A DNA stretch of 64,000 nucleotides, taken from Ottowia thiooxydans DSM 14619. Its GTDB lineage: Bacteria; Pseudomonadota; Gammaproteobacteria; Burkholderiales; Burkholderiaceae_C. The translations under genes and the position numbers were made by a program. Each line of letters opens with the position of its first letter. The stretch's first letter is position 1. Positions 14,552 to 24,404 of the stretch are shown piece after piece. Location: the NCBI RefSeq assembly GCF_000422885.1, contig NZ_KE383942.1, positions 313,353 to 377,352 of the forward strand, in the 5' to 3' direction. The notes under the pieces were generated by a model. That model was not told the DNA's origin. It ran no database searches and worked only from the letters and a program-made list of their open reading frames with translations.

Positions 14552-16822
14552 TTACTGCAGGACGACTTGAGGTGCCCGCGAAGGCTCCCCATACCGCTGC
14601 AAACCACCGCGAATGAGTTCGGCAGATAAGCCAAGTGCCCAAGCACTGGCCACTGCAGCCAATACACAGGCGCGAGCGTCGCCTGCTTGGGCCTGCATCA
14701 GTGCAGAGAATGCCGGTGCCGAAAGGTCTACCAAGGGCATTTCATCGGCACCTGTGGCCAGGACGACAGTGAAGCCGCGTGCGAATACCGCCCGGCCTTT
14801 GCTGCTTCTATGTCCGGTGACGGCGGGATTGCGCTCATCAAGGCTGTACAAGATGACTTCACCGTCGCAAAGGTCGGCGAGATCCAGCGCTCCGGCGTCG
14901 TCTGCATTCAGCACTGCGGCGCCGCTCGGCAGAACCACGTCAATCTGAGTGCGAACGATGTTCGGAATTTGTTCGGCGTCGCGAATGTAGAACTCCTCCA
15001 GGCCCTGGATGGAGGGCATGGCGGTGACCACCCCAACCGAGCAGCGGTCGTAGGGGAGGCCTTCGGAGAGGATGTGGCGGGCTGAAGTTTCCAGCACCAC
15101 TGCCTGCACCGTGCGGTTAATCAGCATGCGCTCGCCGGCTTCCCAGCCCAATGCACTGCCTTTGGCAAGCTGGCGTTGGCCAAGGTAGAGGCCATCTTGG
15201 CAAGCCAGCGCGGTGACGCGGCCGTCCAGTTGCAACAGCCATGACACCAAGTGGGCAGTCAGTACGTCTCCCTGCTGTCCGACGATGCCGACAATAGGAA
15301 TACGCCCGGAATCTGATGTCGGGAAAAGATGCTTCACGATGGCTTCGCCCACCGGTTGCGCACGGCCGACCGCAGGCTTCAGGTGCATCAGCAGACCGGG
15401 TCCCGCATTGACTTCAACAATGGCGCCGCCCTGAGGTCCGAGGGGCTTTTCAATATCTTCGACCACGAGATCAATGCCGGCAATGTCCAAGCCGACCACC
15501 CGAGCGGCCAGAGCCACCTGATGCGCGACATCTGGGTGCACCCGGTCCGTGACGTCGTTGGCCATGTTGCCGGTACGCTCGACCACAGCACTACGGCCAA
15601 TCGGCAATATGCTGTCAGCCTTCAGACCTTGACGAGCCAGTTCGAGCTGAGTAACTGGGTTTTCATACACCCGAACAGTGTCTAGCGGCAGATGCTCTTC
15701 AGGGCCGCGCCGTGGATCAGAGTTGACTTGCGACTCAATCAACTGCGCCACCGTGGAGCGCCCATCGCCGCTGACGCGTGTGATTTCACCTCGGGTGGCC
15801 GCAACCACCTTGCCGCCCACCACCAGCAGACGGTGCTCCTGGCCGGGGATGAAACTCTCGACCATGACTTCGGAGCCTTCTTTTTCAGCTGCAGCGAAAG
15901 CTTCTTCGACTTCCTGTTGTGTATTGAGGTTCAGCGAAACTCCGCGAGCATGGTTGCCATCCGTGGGTTTGACAACCACCGGCAGGCCAATGCTTTCGGC
16001 GGCTTCCCAGGCTTCAGCGGCGCTCTCGACCGTGCGGCCTTCGGGCACTGGCACGCCGCAGGCGGCCAGCAGCTCTTTGGTGAGATCCTTATCGCGTGAG
16101 ATGCCCTCGGCGATAGCGCTGGTGCGGTCGGTTTCTGCAGTCCAGATGCGACGCTGCGCGGCGCCATGGCCCAATTGCACCAGGTTGCCCTCGTTCAACC
16201 GGATGAACGGAATGCCGCGCTCGCCTGCCGCATCGACCATGGAGGCTGTGCTGGGGCCCAGGCAAATACGGTCCACCATATCAGTGAGGCGGGCGACGGT
16301 GGTGGCCACGTCGTAGGGGCGGTCGTTGATGGCGGCCATCACCAGATCCCGCGCAGATTCCAGGGCGCTCTTGCCAATGGTCTCATCACGGCTGCGGAAG
16401 GCGACCTTGTACACGCCGTGCTCAGGCGTCATGCGCGCCTTGCCGAAACCCGTTTTCATGCCGGCCTGGGTTTGCAGCTCCAAAGCCACGTGCTCCAGGA
16501 TGTGGCCTGGCCAAGTGCCATCGCGCAGACGCATCAGGAACCCACCGCGGCGGCCCACGCTGCAGCGGTGTTCAATCAGGCCCGGTAGCCAGGCGGTCAG
16601 GCGCTCATAGAAACCTGGCAGGGTGTTCGACGGGTGGTCTTCCAGCACGCCGATATCCACAATGGCTTCTATGACCGGGCGGTAGGTCCAGATGTTGGGC
16701 CCGCGCAAATAAGCTACGCGGCGGATCACCATGTCGGGAAACACCGTCACGGGGAGCGGGGCGCCTACTTGGGCTTCACTGGCCGTGACTTGGGTGGCCG
16801 ACGGATACAATCCGCCACCCAT
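14552..16822 (-). CDS. cphA': Cyanophycin synthetase-like protein CphA' with degenerate Mur-ligase P-loop
   Basis: This protein has about 756 residues. The N-terminal domain (VAYLRGPNIWTYRPVIEAIVDIG) and the ATP-grasp domain (LPVVVKPTDGNHARGVSLN; IVEVNAGPGLLMHLKP) are well kept. The Mur-ligase-like domain is present, but its P-loop reads GIVGQQGDVLTAHL where CphA has GTNGKTTTVRL, so ATP binding there should be lost. Paired cphA/cphA' genes with this defect are known in Burkholderiales, and the related cyanobacterial CphA2 uses preformed dipeptides. Activity on beta-aspartyl-arginine is inferred. The start is uncertain: ATG 16822 leaves room for a promoter towards the divergent transporter; ATG 16888, 16858 and 16732 are in frame. 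Confidence 0.85.
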   Translation of the reverse strand: MGGGLYPSATQVTASEAQVGAPLPVTVFPDMVIRRVAYLRGPNIWTYRPVIEAIVDIGVLEDHPSNTLPGFYERLTAWLPGLIEHRCSVGRRGGFLMRLRDGTWPGHILEHVALELQTQAGMKTGFGKARMTPEHGVYKVAFRSRDETIGKSALESARDLVMAAINDRPYDVATTVARLTDMVDRICLGPSTASMVDAAGERGIPFIRLNEGNLVQLGHGAAQRRIWTAETDRTSAIAEGISRDKDLTKELLAACGVPVPEGRTVESAAEAWEAAESIGLPVVVKPTDGNHARGVSLNLNTQQEVEEAFAAAEKEGSEVMVESFIPGQEHRLLVVGGKVVAATRGEITRVSGDGRSTVAQLIESQVNSDPRRGPEEHLPLDTVRVYENPVTQLELARQGLKADSILPIGRSAVVERTGNMANDVTDRVHPDVAHQVALAARVVGLDIAGIDLVVEDIEKPLGPQGGAIVEVNAGPGLLMHLKPAVGRAQPVGEAIVKHLFPTSDSGRIPIVGIVGQQGDVLTAHLVSWLLQLDGRVTALACQDGLYLGQRQLAKGSALGWEAGERMLINRTVQAVVLETSARHILSEGLPYDRCSVGVVTAMPSIQGLEEFYIRDAEQIPNIVRTQIDVVLPSGAAVLNADDAGALDLADLCDGEVILYSLDERNPAVTGHRSSKGRAVFARGFTVVLATGADEMPLVDLSAPAFSALMQAQAGDARACVLAAVASAWALGLSAELIRGGLQRYGEPSRAPQVVLQ

Positions 16823-16932
16823 CGAACAGCAATGCTCTTCTTGTTTGATTCGCCTCATCGGGAGCGCGCTCGCTTTCCTGGTTTTCAACTTTTGTGGTCA
16901 CCCCAAAACGGGGGCAAAGCGTTGTTCATTCC

Positions 16933-19221
16933 ATGTCGCTGCAAACATCCACCGCCTTCACCCCCACTGAAACCGCGATTTCGGTAAGAGTTCCTGCTGG
17001 CTTGACGCTGCGTTCAGAAGAAAACGTTCGCGCCACGCTGGAAGTTGACTTGACTGAGCGACTACGTTTCAGCCTAGGGTATGTACTCATTACAAATCAA
17101 CGGCTTATCGCCCGGTTTCCGGATGAAACAGAGTGGAAATCGTGGGACTTGCGTGCTGGATTGACGCTTGGTCACCAGGATTACGCCGGAGTTGGGACTC
17201 TGGAGTTCCGGAATGAGGCAGGTCAATTGGCCATCTGGCGCTATACGCTGGGCCGAAATCCTGCAGCCCTCCGGTTGCTGGCTCAGTTCGAAGCAGCGCT
17301 CGCCGCCATAGCGGGTAGAGGCGCGGCTGAGATCGAAGATCTGGAGGAAGTAGGGGAGGAAGAGCTGGCCCCAGAAGCGGGCAAGCCTCCATCCACCTGG
17401 ATTCTGTTTCGGCTTTGGCGTTTTGCCAAACCGTACCAATGGCAGTTGCTGGCGGCTTTCCTGCTGACGCTGGCAGCCACGGCGGCCACCTTGGTGCCTC
17501 CCTACCTCACCATGCCGCTCATGGATAAGGTGCTGATCCCATTCCAGAACGGGCAAGAAATAGACACCCGGTTGGTGGGAATGCTGCTGGGGGGCTTGCT
17601 TGGCTCCGCACTGGTGGCTTGGGTACTGGGCTGGGCCAAGACTTATATCTTGTCGTTGGTGTCAGAACGCATTGGGGCCGATCTGCGCACGGCGACCTAT
17701 GAACACCTGCTTAATCTGTCGCTTGAATACTTTGGCGGACGCCGCACGGGCGACCTCATGGCACGCATAGGCTCTGAGACGGACCGAATCAACGTTTTCC
17801 TATCGTTGCACCTGCTGGATTTCGCAACAGACGTGCTGATGATCGTCATGACGGCGGTCATTTTGTTCTCCATCAATCCGGCTTTGGCCTTGGTCACGCT
17901 GGTCCCTTTGCCCTTTATTGGCTGGATGATTCACGTGGTGCGCGATCGTCTGCGCACCGGTTTCGAGAAGATTGACCGCGTTTGGTCTGAGGTGACCAAC
18001 GTACTCGCAGACACCATTCCCGGGATCCGCGTGGTCAAGGCATTCGCCCAGGAAGACCGTGAAGCCAAGCGCTTTGCTGATGCCAACCGGCATAACCTGG
18101 CGGTTAACGACAGGTTGAATAAGCTCTGGTCATTGTTTTCGCCCACTGTGACCCTGCTCACCGAGATAGGCCTGCTGGTTGTGTGGGCCTTTGGGATTTG
18201 GCTGGTCAGCCAGCAAAGCATCACTGTGGGTGTGCTCACCGCATTCCTGGCTTATATCGGCCGCTTTTACATGCGGCTGGATTCTATGAGCCGGATCGTG
18301 TCTGTAACGCAAAAGGCCGCATCCGGTGCCAAGCGTATTTTTGAGATTCTGGATCACGTTTCCAGCGTTCCGGAGGCTGCGCAACCCGTTGATCTTCCCG
18401 CGGTTAAGGGCCACATCACCCTGACCAACACCCATTTCCGGTACGGAAACCGGGCGGTGATCAAGGATTTGAACCTGGACATCCAGCCGGGCCAGATGAT
18501 CGGGCTTGTGGGGCACAGCGGCTCGGGCAAAAGCACGCTGGTCAACCTGATCTGCCGCTTCTACGACATCACCGACGGCAGTATTGCACTTGATGGCGTA
18601 GACATCCGTCAGCTGCGGTTGGCCGATTACCGGCGCAATATTGGCCTCGTTTTGCAGGAGCCATTCTTGTTCTTTGGCACGATTGCGGAGAACATTGCTT
18701 ACGGGAAACCCAGTGCGACCAGAGCTGAAATTATTGCCGCGGCGCGTGCTGCCCATGCACACGAATTCATACTAAGGTTGCCACAAGGATACGATTCTCT
18801 GGTGGGTGAACGCGGTCAGGGGCTCTCAGGCGGTGAACGCCAGCGCATTTCCATTGCCCGCGCGCTGCTGATCGATCCGCGCATCCTGATCCTTGATGAG
18901 GCCACAGCGTCTGTAGACACAGAAACCGAGCGGGAAATTCAGAAGGCGCTGGACAACCTGGTGCGTGGCCGCACCACCATCGCCATTGCCCACCGGCTTT
19001 CTACACTGCGCAAGGCTGACCGCCTGGTGGTCATGGACAAAGGCCGCAAGGTAGAGGAGGGCACGCATGAGCATTTGATCGCTCAGCGTGGTGCCTATTG
19101 GCGGCTGTACGAAGCACAAGCTCGGCAGGAGAAGGCTGAGCGAGAACGCATGTTGGCCATCGACGAGCCTCCGCGCGATGCAGAAACTGTCACCATCAGC
19201 GCCAAGGAGGAGCGGGAATGA
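16933..19221 (+). CDS. ABC exporter (fused membrane and ATPase domains) of the cyanophycin locus
   Basis: This 762-residue half transporter has an N-terminal ~150-residue soluble extension (TLRSEENVRATLEVDLTERLRFSLGYVLITNQRLIARF, PH-like in pattern). Six transmembrane helices lie at about 165-455, and the ATPase domain has Walker A GHSGSGKST, signature LSGGERQRISIARALL, Walker B ILILDEATASVD and the switch His (IAIAHRLS). It is divergent from cphA' and its stop overlaps the DUF1854 start. This pair is a recurrent partner of cyanophycin genes, so a link to storage metabolism is likely, but the substrate is unknown. ATG 16933 is chosen over 16894 because the latter crowds the divergent promoter. 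Confidence 0.8.
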   Translation: MSLQTSTAFTPTETAISVRVPAGLTLRSEENVRATLEVDLTERLRFSLGYVLITNQRLIARFPDETEWKSWDLRAGLTLGHQDYAGVGTLEFRNEAGQLAIWRYTLGRNPAALRLLAQFEAALAAIAGRGAAEIEDLEEVGEEELAPEAGKPPSTWILFRLWRFAKPYQWQLLAAFLLTLAATAATLVPPYLTMPLMDKVLIPFQNGQEIDTRLVGMLLGGLLGSALVAWVLGWAKTYILSLVSERIGADLRTATYEHLLNLSLEYFGGRRTGDLMARIGSETDRINVFLSLHLLDFATDVLMIVMTAVILFSINPALALVTLVPLPFIGWMIHVVRDRLRTGFEKIDRVWSEVTNVLADTIPGIRVVKAFAQEDREAKRFADANRHNLAVNDRLNKLWSLFSPTVTLLTEIGLLVVWAFGIWLVSQQSITVGVLTAFLAYIGRFYMRLDSMSRIVSVTQKAASGAKRIFEILDHVSSVPEAAQPVDLPAVKGHITLTNTHFRYGNRAVIKDLNLDIQPGQMIGLVGHSGSGKSTLVNLICRFYDITDGSIALDGVDIRQLRLADYRRNIGLVLQEPFLFFGTIAENIAYGKPSATRAEIIAAARAAHAHEFILRLPQGYDSLVGERGQGLSGGERQRISIARALLIDPRILILDEATASVDTETEREIQKALDNLVRGRTTIAIAHRLSTLRKADRLVVMDKGRKVEEGTHEHLIAQRGAYWRLYEAQARQEKAERERMLAIDEPPRDAETVTISAKEERE

Positions 19222-19685
19222 GAACCGTATTTGATCTCCACCGCGACGCCTTTGGTCGTTTGGTGCTCATTGATAGCGAGGGGCAAGAGCATGTGGGTGT
19301 AGTGGCCGTGCGTGCGTTTCCCATCGCCGCGCCTGATGAAGGCGTGAGCCTTTTGAACATTGACGGCCATGAGCTGGCTTGGGTGCCTGATCTCTCCACG
19401 CTAGATCAGCCCAAGCGAGCCCTGGTGGCGCAGGCATTGGAGCAACGTGAATTCATGCCTGTGCTGCAGCGCCTGATCAGCGTCAGCAGCTTCGCTACCC
19501 CCAGCACCTGGGAGGTGGAAACCGATCGCGGCAGCACCAGCTTCGTACTCAAAGGCGAAGAAGACATTCGCCGCTTGGGCCCGGATTTGCTGATCGTGAG
19601 CGATGCGCATGGGGTGCAATACCTGATTCGTAACCTGCCGGACATGGATAAGCACAGCAGGAAGTTGCTCGATCGCTTTTTGTAG
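19218..19685 (+). CDS. DUF1854 protein associated with cyanophycin transporter
   Basis: This 155-residue protein has an ATG that overlaps the stop of the ABC exporter (ATGA), so translation is coupled. The pattern FDLHRDAFGRLVLIDSEGQEHVGVVAVRAFPI...GHELAWV..L..L, then EREFMPVLQRLISVSS...WEVETDRGSTSFVLKGEEDIRRLG, fits DUF1854. It has no signal peptide or membrane span and is acidic. Known examples lie beside the same transporter in cyanophycin loci; the biochemical role is undefined. A plausible inference is a cytosolic partner of the exporter. Confidence 0.75.
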   Translation: MRTVFDLHRDAFGRLVLIDSEGQEHVGVVAVRAFPIAAPDEGVSLLNIDGHELAWVPDLSTLDQPKRALVAQALEQREFMPVLQRLISVSSFATPSTWEVETDRGSTSFVLKGEEDIRRLGPDLLIVSDAHGVQYLIRNLPDMDKHSRKLLDRFL

Positions 19686-19690
19686 ATAGC

Positions 19691-19708
19691 CAAGGGCTAG
19701 CGCCCTTG
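19691..19708. terminator. Short hairpin after the DUF1854 gene
   Basis: CAAGGGC (19691-19697) pairs with GCCCTTG (19702-19708) around TAGC. There is no T-run, so termination is weak or Rho-assisted at best. It separates the cyanophycin operon from the SOS-boxed gene that follows. Confidence 0.4.
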
Positions 19709-19743
19709 CTGCCGCGGACCTCTCAGCCAGTTTGATTGTGTAA

Positions 19744-19763
19744 TACTGTTAATATTCACAGTA
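19744..19763. promoter_or_regulatory. LexA (SOS) box upstream of the radical SAM gene
   Basis: TACTGT-N8-ACAGTA, with perfect CTGT-N8-ACAG core and AT-rich spacer, matches the gammaproteobacterial and betaproteobacterial LexA consensus at every core position. It lies 42 bases before ATG 19806. Confidence 0.8.
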
Positions 19764-19805
19764 TCTTCGCATCACTAATCTGAGCTTCCAGATCCTGCGT
19801 GCAGT

Positions 19806-20927
19806 ATGGAAAAGCCCGCCTCAAGCGCTATTCTCAAGTTCGTCAAGGGGCGAGGAACGGGCTCGAATGCACGGTCCCGTTTTGAGGCTTGGTCTCGTGA
19901 ATCCAGCCACGAATACCTTGAGCAAATTCGCGAACTGGCAGATGACGAAGATGAATCAGCGCCCCCCATCGCCACAGAGGTTTCGTTGGTGCAGGCACGA
20001 AGCATCCTCAGCTTCAATCGTTCACCGGATATTGGTTTTGAGCAAAGCATCAATCCTTATCAAGGCTGCGAACACGGCTGTGTGTACTGCTTTGCCAGAC
20101 CGACGCACGCGTATCTGGGCTTGTCGCCCGGGCTCGACTTTGAAACCAAGATATTTGCAAAGGAAAATGCCGCCGAACTCTTGAGAAAGGAGTTGTCCCG
20201 CAGGAGCTACCGCCCGAGTCTCATTGCCCTGGGGGCGAACACAGACCCCTACCAACCGGCTGAGCGTGAGCTTTGCATTACACGCTCAGTGCTGGAAGTA
20301 TTGGCATCATTCAACGCCCCGGTGAGCATTACTACTAAATCAGCACTGGTGGTTCGCGATATAGACATCCTCGCACCCATGGCGCAAAAGGGATTGGCAA
20401 GAGTCAATATCTCCCTGGCCACTGTGGATGCCAAGCTGGCCCGTATTCTGGACGCCCGCGCCAATGCACCTCATCGGCGTCTGCGGGCCATCAAGGAGTT
20501 GTCTGAAGCGGGAATTCCTGTTTCCGTCTTTGCCTCACCCATGATCCCCGCCATCAATGACATGGAGCTTGAAGCCATTCTTGATGCCGCTGCCGCAGCA
20601 GGCGCCAGTGCCGCGAGCATGATTGTGTTGAGGCTCCCGCTGGAAGTCAGAGACCTGTTCGTCGAATGGTTGACAGAGCACTTTCCGCTGCGGGCAGAAC
20701 ACACCATGAGCCTGGTTCGGCAAATGCGGGGAGGTGCGGACTACGATTCATCGTTTGGCAATCGGATGCGCGGCACCGGTCACTACGCGACACTGCTGCG
20801 CCAGAGATTCAATATGGCCGCTCGTCGCTTGGGGCTGGGAAGGCTTGGTGGAACATCGAATGTTTCCTTGTTTCGAGTGCCCTCAGAGCCCAGCCCGCAA
20901 GGAACGCTTTTCCCCGGCGCGGCCTGA
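19806..20927 (+). CDS. PA0069-family radical SAM protein, probably LexA-regulated
   Basis: This 373-residue protein contains the iron-sulphur motif CEHGCVYC (Cys-x3-Cys-x2-Cys, near residue 93), with preceding SINPYQ. Downstream are GANTDPYQPAERELCITRS and ITTKSALVVRDIDIL, signatures of the PA0069 group related to spore photoproduct lyase-like DNA repair enzymes. A perfect LexA box lies 42 bases upstream, so it is expected to be induced by DNA damage. From memory, PA0069 is also in the P. aeruginosa LexA regulon. Its substrate is not established. Confidence 0.85.
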   Translation: MEKPASSAILKFVKGRGTGSNARSRFEAWSRESSHEYLEQIRELADDEDESAPPIATEVSLVQARSILSFNRSPDIGFEQSINPYQGCEHGCVYCFARPTHAYLGLSPGLDFETKIFAKENAAELLRKELSRRSYRPSLIALGANTDPYQPAERELCITRSVLEVLASFNAPVSITTKSALVVRDIDILAPMAQKGLARVNISLATVDAKLARILDARANAPHRRLRAIKELSEAGIPVSVFASPMIPAINDMELEAILDAAAAAGASAASMIVLRLPLEVRDLFVEWLTEHFPLRAEHTMSLVRQMRGGADYDSSFGNRMRGTGHYATLLRQRFNMAARRLGLGRLGGTSNVSLFRVPSEPSPQGTLFPGAA

Positions 20928-21034
20928 ACGGCTATCCGCCGGGACCGCCGAGCTCCCGCTCGGCATCTTCAGGGGCAGCGCATGCCCTCTCCACCCAGCA
21001 GGAAGCCAAGCCTGATGAACAGGCTCGGCTGACT

Positions 21035-22171
21035 CTACGCCCCGAAGAAGTTCTTCAGCCTATCTGTCCAGCTCTCGCTATTGGGCGAATGCTTGGCGCC
21101 GCCTTTTTTCAAGGATTCACCAAAATCCTTGAGTAGTTTGCGTTGGTGCTCGGTGAGTTTGACCGGGGTTTCCAGGCTGATGTGGCAGTACAAATCGCCA
21201 GGGTAGCTGGAGCGTACGCCTTTGATGCCCTTGCCGCGCAGGCGGAACTGCTTGCCGGCTTGAGTGCCTTCGGGGATGTCAATGGCCGCTTTGCCGCCCA
21301 GCGTGGGGACTTCGATTTCGCCGCCAAGAGCCGCAGTGGTGAAGCTGATGGGCACCACGCAGTGCAGGTCGTCTCCATCGCGCTCAAAGATGTCGTGCTT
21401 TTTAACCCGAATCTCAATGAACAAGTCGCCTGGAGGGCCGCCGCCTACACCCGGCTCGCCGTTGCCGACCGAGCGGATGCGCATGCCATCATCAATGCCG
21501 GCAGGAATCTTGACTTCCAGTGTTTTCTGGTTCTTCACCTTTCCTTGCCCGTGGCAGGTGCCGCAGGGCTCGGGAATGATCTTGCCTGTGCCGTGGCAAT
21601 GCGGGCAGGTCTGCTGCACGCTGAAGAAACCTTGCCGCATTTGCACCACGCCTTGCCCATGACAAGTGGCGCAGGTTTTTGCGGTGGTCCCGGCTTTGGC
21701 GCCTGAGCCACTGCAGGTGGTGCATTCGTCCCAGCTAGGGATGCGGATTTGCGCATCTTTGCCGCCAGCGGCTTCTTCCAGGTTGATTTCCATGGCGTAG
21801 CTGAGATCGCCACCACGGAATACCTGCCGTCCGCCACGTTGCCCGCCGCGCCCGCCTTGTTGCTGGCCGAAGATGTCGCCAAAGATATCTCCGAAGGCTT
21901 CGGCGAAACCACCGAAACCTTCTCCGCCGCGCATATTGGGATCGACCCCCGCGTGCCCGTACTGATCGTACGCCGCCTTTTTTTGCGGGTCGCTGAGCAT
22001 TTCATAGGCTTCCTTGCCCTCTTTGAATTTCAGCTCAGACCCTTGTGCGTCACCCTGATTGCGGTCAGGGTGGTACTTCATCGCGAGTTTGCGATAGGCT
22101 TTCTTGATCTCTTCGTCAGACGCATTCTTGGGCACGCCCAATACTTCGTAGTAATCGCGTTTTGTAGACAT
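21035..22171 (-). CDS. dnaJ: Chaperone protein DnaJ
   Basis: This 378-residue Hsp40 stimulates the DnaK ATPase. The J-domain (1-70) has YHPDRN (HPD near residue 33), then a G/F-rich linker. The zinc domain has four CxxCxGxG repeats ([33 protein letters not shown]), followed by substrate-binding domains ending [17 protein letters not shown]. It is last in grpE-dnaK-dnaJ on the minus strand, with a strong hairpin between dnaK and dnaJ that may lower its transcript level. Its length and motifs are complete. Confidence 0.97.
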   Translation of the reverse strand: MSTKRDYYEVLGVPKNASDEEIKKAYRKLAMKYHPDRNQGDAQGSELKFKEGKEAYEMLSDPQKKAAYDQYGHAGVDPNMRGGEGFGGFAEAFGDIFGDIFGQQQGGRGGQRGGRQVFRGGDLSYAMEINLEEAAGGKDAQIRIPSWDECTTCSGSGAKAGTTAKTCATCHGQGVVQMRQGFFSVQQTCPHCHGTGKIIPEPCGTCHGQGKVKNQKTLEVKIPAGIDDGMRIRSVGNGEPGVGGGPPGDLFIEIRVKKHDIFERDGDDLHCVVPISFTTAALGGEIEVPTLGGKAAIDIPEGTQAGKQFRLRGKGIKGVRSSYPGDLYCHISLETPVKLTEHQRKLLKDFGESLKKGGAKHSPNSESWTDRLKNFFGA

Positions 22172-22251
22172 GGCAGATGTGTCGAATGACTGAAGCGGTT
22201 ATCCCGCTTTAATGGTTGAACCTGGAGACGACGGTTGAAGACTCACTTGGA

Positions 22252-22290
22252 GCGTAAAAGCCTCGACCGGATCGATCGAGGCTTTTACGC
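22252..22290 (-). terminator. Strong hairpin between dnaK and dnaJ
   Basis: GCGTAAAAGCCTCGA (22252-22266) pairs perfectly with TCGAGGCTTTTACGC (22276-22290) around a 9-base loop. There is no trailing T-run on the minus strand; the runs of A and T lie inside the stem. It could be a partial terminator or an mRNA-stabilising element that sets the DnaK to DnaJ ratio. Confidence 0.55.
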
Positions 22291-22351
22291 AGGCAAATGG
22301 CGAGGCTCATGCTTCGCTATTTGCCGTGAGTGCGACTAAGGTCACCCTCAA

Positions 22352-24295
22352 TTAGTCTTTCTTGACTTCTTTAACTTCGGCGTCGACCACGTTGTCATCT
22401 GCTGGAGCAGAAGCGCCGCCGGCGTTTCCGCCAGGAGCTGCGCCTGCCGCCGCGGCTGCACCGGCCGCAGCCTGTGCATCTGCATACATCTTCTCGCCCA
22501 GCTTTTGGCTGGCGGTCATCAGCGCTTCGGTCTTGGACTCAATGACGGTCTTGTCTTCGCCTTTGAGCGCTTCCTCGACGTCTTTGATGGCTGTTTCCAC
22601 TAGTTCCTTCTCGCCGGCTTCGAGCTTGTCGCCATGCTCGGTAAGCGACTTGCGAACACTGTGCACCAGCGCGTCGCCCTGGTTGCGAGCCTGAATCAGT
22701 TCCAGTTTCTTGTGGTCTTCAGCGGCGTTCAGCTCAGCATCCTTGACCATTTGCTGAATCTCAGCTTCCGACAAACCGGAGTTGGCCTTGATGGTGATCT
22801 TGTTTTCTTTGCCGGTGCCTTTGTCCTTGGCAGACACATGAAGAATACCGTTGGCATCAATATCGAAGGCAACCTCGATCTGCGGCGTGCCGCGCTGTGA
22901 GGGCGGAATGCCTTCCAGATTGAATTCGCCCAGCGCCTTATTGCCGGTGGCCATCTCGCGCTCGCCCTGGAACACCTTGATCGTCACGGCCGGCTGATTG
23001 TCTTCGGCAGTGGAGAAGGTCTGTGCGAACTTGGTTGGGATGGTGGTGTTCTTCGTGATCATTTTGGTCATCACGCCGCCCAGGGTTTCAATACCCAGAG
23101 ACAGTGGGGTGACGTCCAGCAACAGCACGTCTTTGCGATCACCGCTCAGCACCTGGCCTTGAATCGCTGCGCCAACGGCAACCGCTTCATCAGGGTTGAC
23201 GTCTTTGCGTGGCTCTTTGCCGAAGAACTCTTTCACGGCATCTTGCACTTTAGGCATGCGAGTCTGACCGCCGACGAGAATCACGTCGTTGATGTCGCTC
23301 ACGCTCACGCCCGCATCCTTGATAGCGGTGCGCAGAGGGGCTATGGTGCGCTCAATCAGCTCTTCAACCAGGCTTTCCAGCTTGGCGCGTGTCAGCTTGA
23401 TGCTCAGATGTTTTGGGCCTGAGGCATCTGCCGTGATGTAGGGCAGGTTGATGTCGGTCGCGGCGCTGCTGGAAAGCTCAATTTTTGCTTTCTCGGCGGC
23501 TTCTTTCAGGCGCTGCAGGGCCAACACGTCTTTCGACAGATCAACGCCTTGGTCTTTCTTGAACTCGCCAATGATGTAGTCGATGATGCGTTGATCAAAG
23601 TCTTCACCACCCAGGAAAGTGTCGCCGTTCGTGGACAGCACCTCGAATTGCTTTTCACCGTCGACGTCGGCGATCTCGATGATGGAGATGTCGAACGTGC
23701 CGCCGCCCAAGTCATACACGGCAATTTTGCGGTCGCCCTTGGCTTGCTTGTCCAGGCCGAAAGCCAGCGCTGCAGCGGTTGGCTCGTTAATGATGCGTTT
23801 GACTTCCAGGCCCGCGATACGGCCGGCGTCTTTGGTGGCTTGGCGCTGGCTGTCGTTGAAGTAGGCCGGGACCGTGATAACGGCTTCCGTCACGGCTTCA
23901 CCCAGGTAGTCCTCGGCGGTTTTCTTCATTTTGCGCAGGATCTCCGCGCTGATTTGCTGCGCCGAAAGCTTCTTGCCGCGCACGCCAACCCAGGCATCAC
24001 CGTTTTCTGCTTTGGTGATCTCATAGGGCATCAGGTGGATGTCCTTTTGCACTTCGGGTTCGTCGAATTTGCGACCGATCAGACGCTTGACGGCGTAGAT
24101 CGTGTTTCTGGGGTTGGTGACCGCTTGACGCTTGGCGGGAGCACCCACCAGCACTTCGCCGTCTTCCTGGTAGGCCACGATGGAAGGCGTAGTACGAGCG
24201 CCTTCGGCGTTCTCGATCACCTTGGTCGTGTTGCCTTCCATGATGGAAACGCAGCTGTTGGTGGTGCCCAGGTCAATACCGATAATTCTTGCCAT
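22352..24295 (-). CDS. dnaK: Chaperone protein DnaK (Hsp70)
   Basis: This 647-residue protein starts [21 protein letters not shown], with ATPase motifs [15 protein letters not shown] and [15 protein letters not shown]. The substrate domain begins [18 protein letters not shown], and the acidic C-terminal tail ends in EVKEVKKD. It works with DnaJ and GrpE in folding and in heat-shock control. The order on the minus strand is grpE, dnaK, dnaJ. A sigma-32-like promoter may lie at 24343-24366. Confidence 0.98.
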   Translation of the reverse strand: MARIIGIDLGTTNSCVSIMEGNTTKVIENAEGARTTPSIVAYQEDGEVLVGAPAKRQAVTNPRNTIYAVKRLIGRKFDEPEVQKDIHLMPYEITKAENGDAWVGVRGKKLSAQQISAEILRKMKKTAEDYLGEAVTEAVITVPAYFNDSQRQATKDAGRIAGLEVKRIINEPTAAALAFGLDKQAKGDRKIAVYDLGGGTFDISIIEIADVDGEKQFEVLSTNGDTFLGGEDFDQRIIDYIIGEFKKDQGVDLSKDVLALQRLKEAAEKAKIELSSSAATDINLPYITADASGPKHLSIKLTRAKLESLVEELIERTIAPLRTAIKDAGVSVSDINDVILVGGQTRMPKVQDAVKEFFGKEPRKDVNPDEAVAVGAAIQGQVLSGDRKDVLLLDVTPLSLGIETLGGVMTKMITKNTTIPTKFAQTFSTAEDNQPAVTIKVFQGEREMATGNKALGEFNLEGIPPSQRGTPQIEVAFDIDANGILHVSAKDKGTGKENKITIKANSGLSEAEIQQMVKDAELNAAEDHKKLELIQARNQGDALVHSVRKSLTEHGDKLEAGEKELVETAIKDVEEALKGEDKTVIESKTEALMTASQKLGEKMYADAQAAAGAAAAAGAAPGGNAGGASAPADDNVVDAEVKEVKKD

Positions 24296-24339
24296 TTTTA
24301 TTCTCCGCTTGGATATATTTTGATTCCGATGCTCAGGAG

Positions 24340-24366
24340 GTTGTGGATAAGTGCTTGTTTTTCAAG
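24340..24366 (-). promoter_or_regulatory. Possible heat-shock promoter and DnaA-box-like site before dnaK
   Basis: On the minus strand CTTGAAA (24366-24360) is followed after 13 bases by CCACAACC (from 24346), a fair match to the sigma-32 consensus CTTGAAA-N11-14-CCCCATNT in the -35 half and a weak one in the -10 half. The same stretch contains TTATCCACA (24350-24342), a perfect DnaA box, possibly by chance. Confidence 0.35.
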
Positions 24367-24404
24367 CCGCCACAAGTCTCATTTCTCGCATCATTTGTGG
24401 TTTA

